Source: CAZWRV01 sp964636325 (GTDB taxonomy: Bacteria; Verrucomicrobiota; Lentisphaeria; Victivallales; GWF2-50-93). From it: DNA of 64,000 bases. A program made the translations under genes and the position numbers. The notes under the pieces were generated by a model. It saw only the letters and a list, made by a program, of their open reading frames with translations. It was not told the DNA's origin and searched no databases. The stretch covers positions 17,330 to 81,329 of the forward strand of contig CAZWRV010000016.1 in NCBI GenBank assembly GCA_964636325.1, in the 5' to 3' direction. Position 1 is the first letter of the stretch. Each line of letters opens with the position of its first letter. This document shows positions 63,040 to 64,000 of this stretch, one piece after another.

Positions 63040-63488
63040 TCGTCCTTCTCCTGTTCGTTCTTGTCCTTCTTCTCGTGCTTCTTCTTCTCCTTTTCCGGCT
63101 CGGGGGCGGCGGCGCCCTTCTTGCCGGCGACCTCGTAGGTCTTGATCAGGGCCCGGACCGGATACCAGTCGTCCATCCTGTTCTGGCCGACCCCGAAGAC
63201 GACGATGCGCTTGGTCCCGTCCTCCGGCAGCTTCCATACGATGCAGCTCTGGACGATGTCGCGCTTGGATTCGGCGCCCTCGCCACGTCCGAAGAGCCTC
63301 TTTTTCATGATGACGGGCTTGGTGTAGGAGACTTCATGCCGGGCCTCCTCGGACAACTCCGGCAGGTGTTCGATGGCGTATGTCCTCGCCTTCTTCACCG
63401 CCAGGTCATGGTAGAACGCCTCGCTCTTGCAGCCGGCGGCGAGGCAGATCATGGAGGCGGCCGCTATGCAAAACAGCACATGTTTCAT
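63036..63488 (-). CDS. Small lipoprotein with charged tail
   Basis: 150 residues with a lipoprotein signal (ICLAAGC, Cys20). A folded part of about 100 residues (YHDLAVKKARTYAIEHLPEL, VQSCIVWKLPEDGTKRIVVF) is followed by a tail of about 25 almost exclusively Lys and Glu residues. Family not recognised; the plan resembles small Planctomycetes/Lentisphaerota envelope lipoproteins. Translationally coupled to yicC, which is an unexpected partner. Confidence 0.75.
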   Translation of the reverse strand: MKHVLFCIAAASMICLAAGCKSEAFYHDLAVKKARTYAIEHLPELSEEARHEVSYTKPVIMKKRLFGRGEGAESKRDIVQSCIVWKLPEDGTKRIVVFGVGQNRMDDWYPVRALIKTYEVAGKKGAAAPEPEKEKKKHEKKDKNEQEKDE

Positions 63489-63780
63489 GGTTTTTCTGCT
63501 TTAATCAGTTATAAGATTCAGATTTCCGGCGAAGACTTTTGATAGGTCGTAACGGCACTTCCAACTATCAGCTCTGAGTGGCCGACATACCGAAAAATCT
63601 GAAAATATACAATCCCACCTGAAACCGGAAAAGTCAAAGGGGGAAGCTCTTTTTGCACTACGACTTGGCTGGGAACTGCCGTCCGCATTGAAATTAAACC
63701 GATTATAGATTAATTTATATGAAAGGAGTTAACGGTTCACCAATAACTGAAAACGGATGCCAAGTAACCGGAACGACGTT

Positions 63781-64000
63781 TCAGGAGAGTGGTGCTCTGC
63801 GAATATCGCAGTTCTGTCGAACAGAAACTCGATGGAGGGCGAAGCCGTGCTGAGCCGCGGTTGAGCTTGGCTCAACCCTCCGGAAGACGACAAAGATAAC
63901 GACAAAGTTCGCGACAAAGATGGGCGAGTTTCAGAGGAGTGCCCGTCTGCGATGTTCGCAGTTTTGTCGATCAGAAACTCGATGGAGGGCGAAGCCGTGC
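63781..64000. repeat. 70-base direct repeat at 150-base spacing with 12-mer array and hairpin
   Basis: 63781-63850 and 63931-64000 agree in 59 of 70 positions and end with the identical ACTCGATGGAGGGCGAAGCC. Between them lie the hairpin GGTTGAGC-TTG-GCTCAACC (63859-63877) and, on the minus strand, tandem TTTGTCG 12-mers (63888-63922) related to those at 4786-4820 and 5851-5894. The stretch 63489-63780 has no gene or repeat that I can support. The repeat continues past the window edge. Confidence 0.75.

Noticed and set aside
63040..63237. 66-residue N-terminal extension of the YicC protein
   Set aside because: It is the shifted frame of the lipoprotein's Lys/Glu tail; the family starts at MKSMTGFGKA and has its own ribosome-binding site.

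Overview
The window looks like the chromosome of an anaerobic, fermentative, Gram-negative, carbohydrate-degrading bacterium, most likely Lentisphaerota (Victivallis-like) or a near relative in the PVC group. The pointers are: three type II secretion/pseudopilin-like proteins with the hydrophobic N-terminus FTLIELLVVIAI, each placed inside a glycosidase cluster; GntR-type regulators fused to LacI-type sensor domains; LpxC and FabZ-type genes, so an outer membrane with lipid A; and an [FeFe] hydrogenase plus a thiamine-diphosphate decarboxylase. This placement is inference from gene content; no rRNA is present.

Region 1 (1-35224, all minus strand) is a co-directional block for complex-glycan breakdown. 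Read in the direction of transcription: GntR/LacI-type regulator, pseudopilin, CBM9/DOMON-like protein, GH42-like giant protein, pseudopilin, GH127, CBM-like protein, a second GH42-like giant protein, GH32, a C45-type N-terminal-nucleophile hydrolase, a second GH127, bacteriohemerythrin, a regulator remnant, a third (frameshifted) pseudopilin, a large lyase-like protein, a TIM-barrel glycosidase, and two proteins carrying a glutamine-amidotransferase-like module. Three four-helix-bundle (S23/23S-IVS-type) genes sit between these, associated with inverted repeats. There is no SusC/SusD pair; the recurrent partner of the enzymes is a pseudopilin.

Region 2 (35225-42549): a gene remnant, a second GntR/LacI regulator on the plus strand with its own promoter and palindrome, then minus-strand genes for a ceramidase-like hydrolase, a DegT-type aminotransferase and a secreted beta-helix protein. 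The gaps here are filled with palindromic elements, including a MITE-like element with 16-bp perfect terminal repeats.

Region 3 (43038-52719) is more housekeeping-like: DUF1015, Spo0M-like, [FeFe] hydrogenase, a degenerate PHP-domain lipoprotein, a tandem FabZ protein beside lpxC, miaA, a single-domain response regulator and an isochorismatase-type hydrolase. It is followed by tRNA-Glu.

Region 4 (53209-64000): a UroD-superfamily protein, a pyruvate/indolepyruvate-type decarboxylase, a cytoplasmic alpha/alpha-barrel protein, a large exported protein whose FG-GAP tail is cut off by a frameshift and an in-frame TGA, then a lipoprotein-yicC pair. The last 500 bases are non-coding repeat sequence.

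The most unusual signals are the four-helix-bundle genes packaged between inverted repeats, the regulator-pseudopilin-enzyme modules, and the broken or recoded FG-GAP protein.
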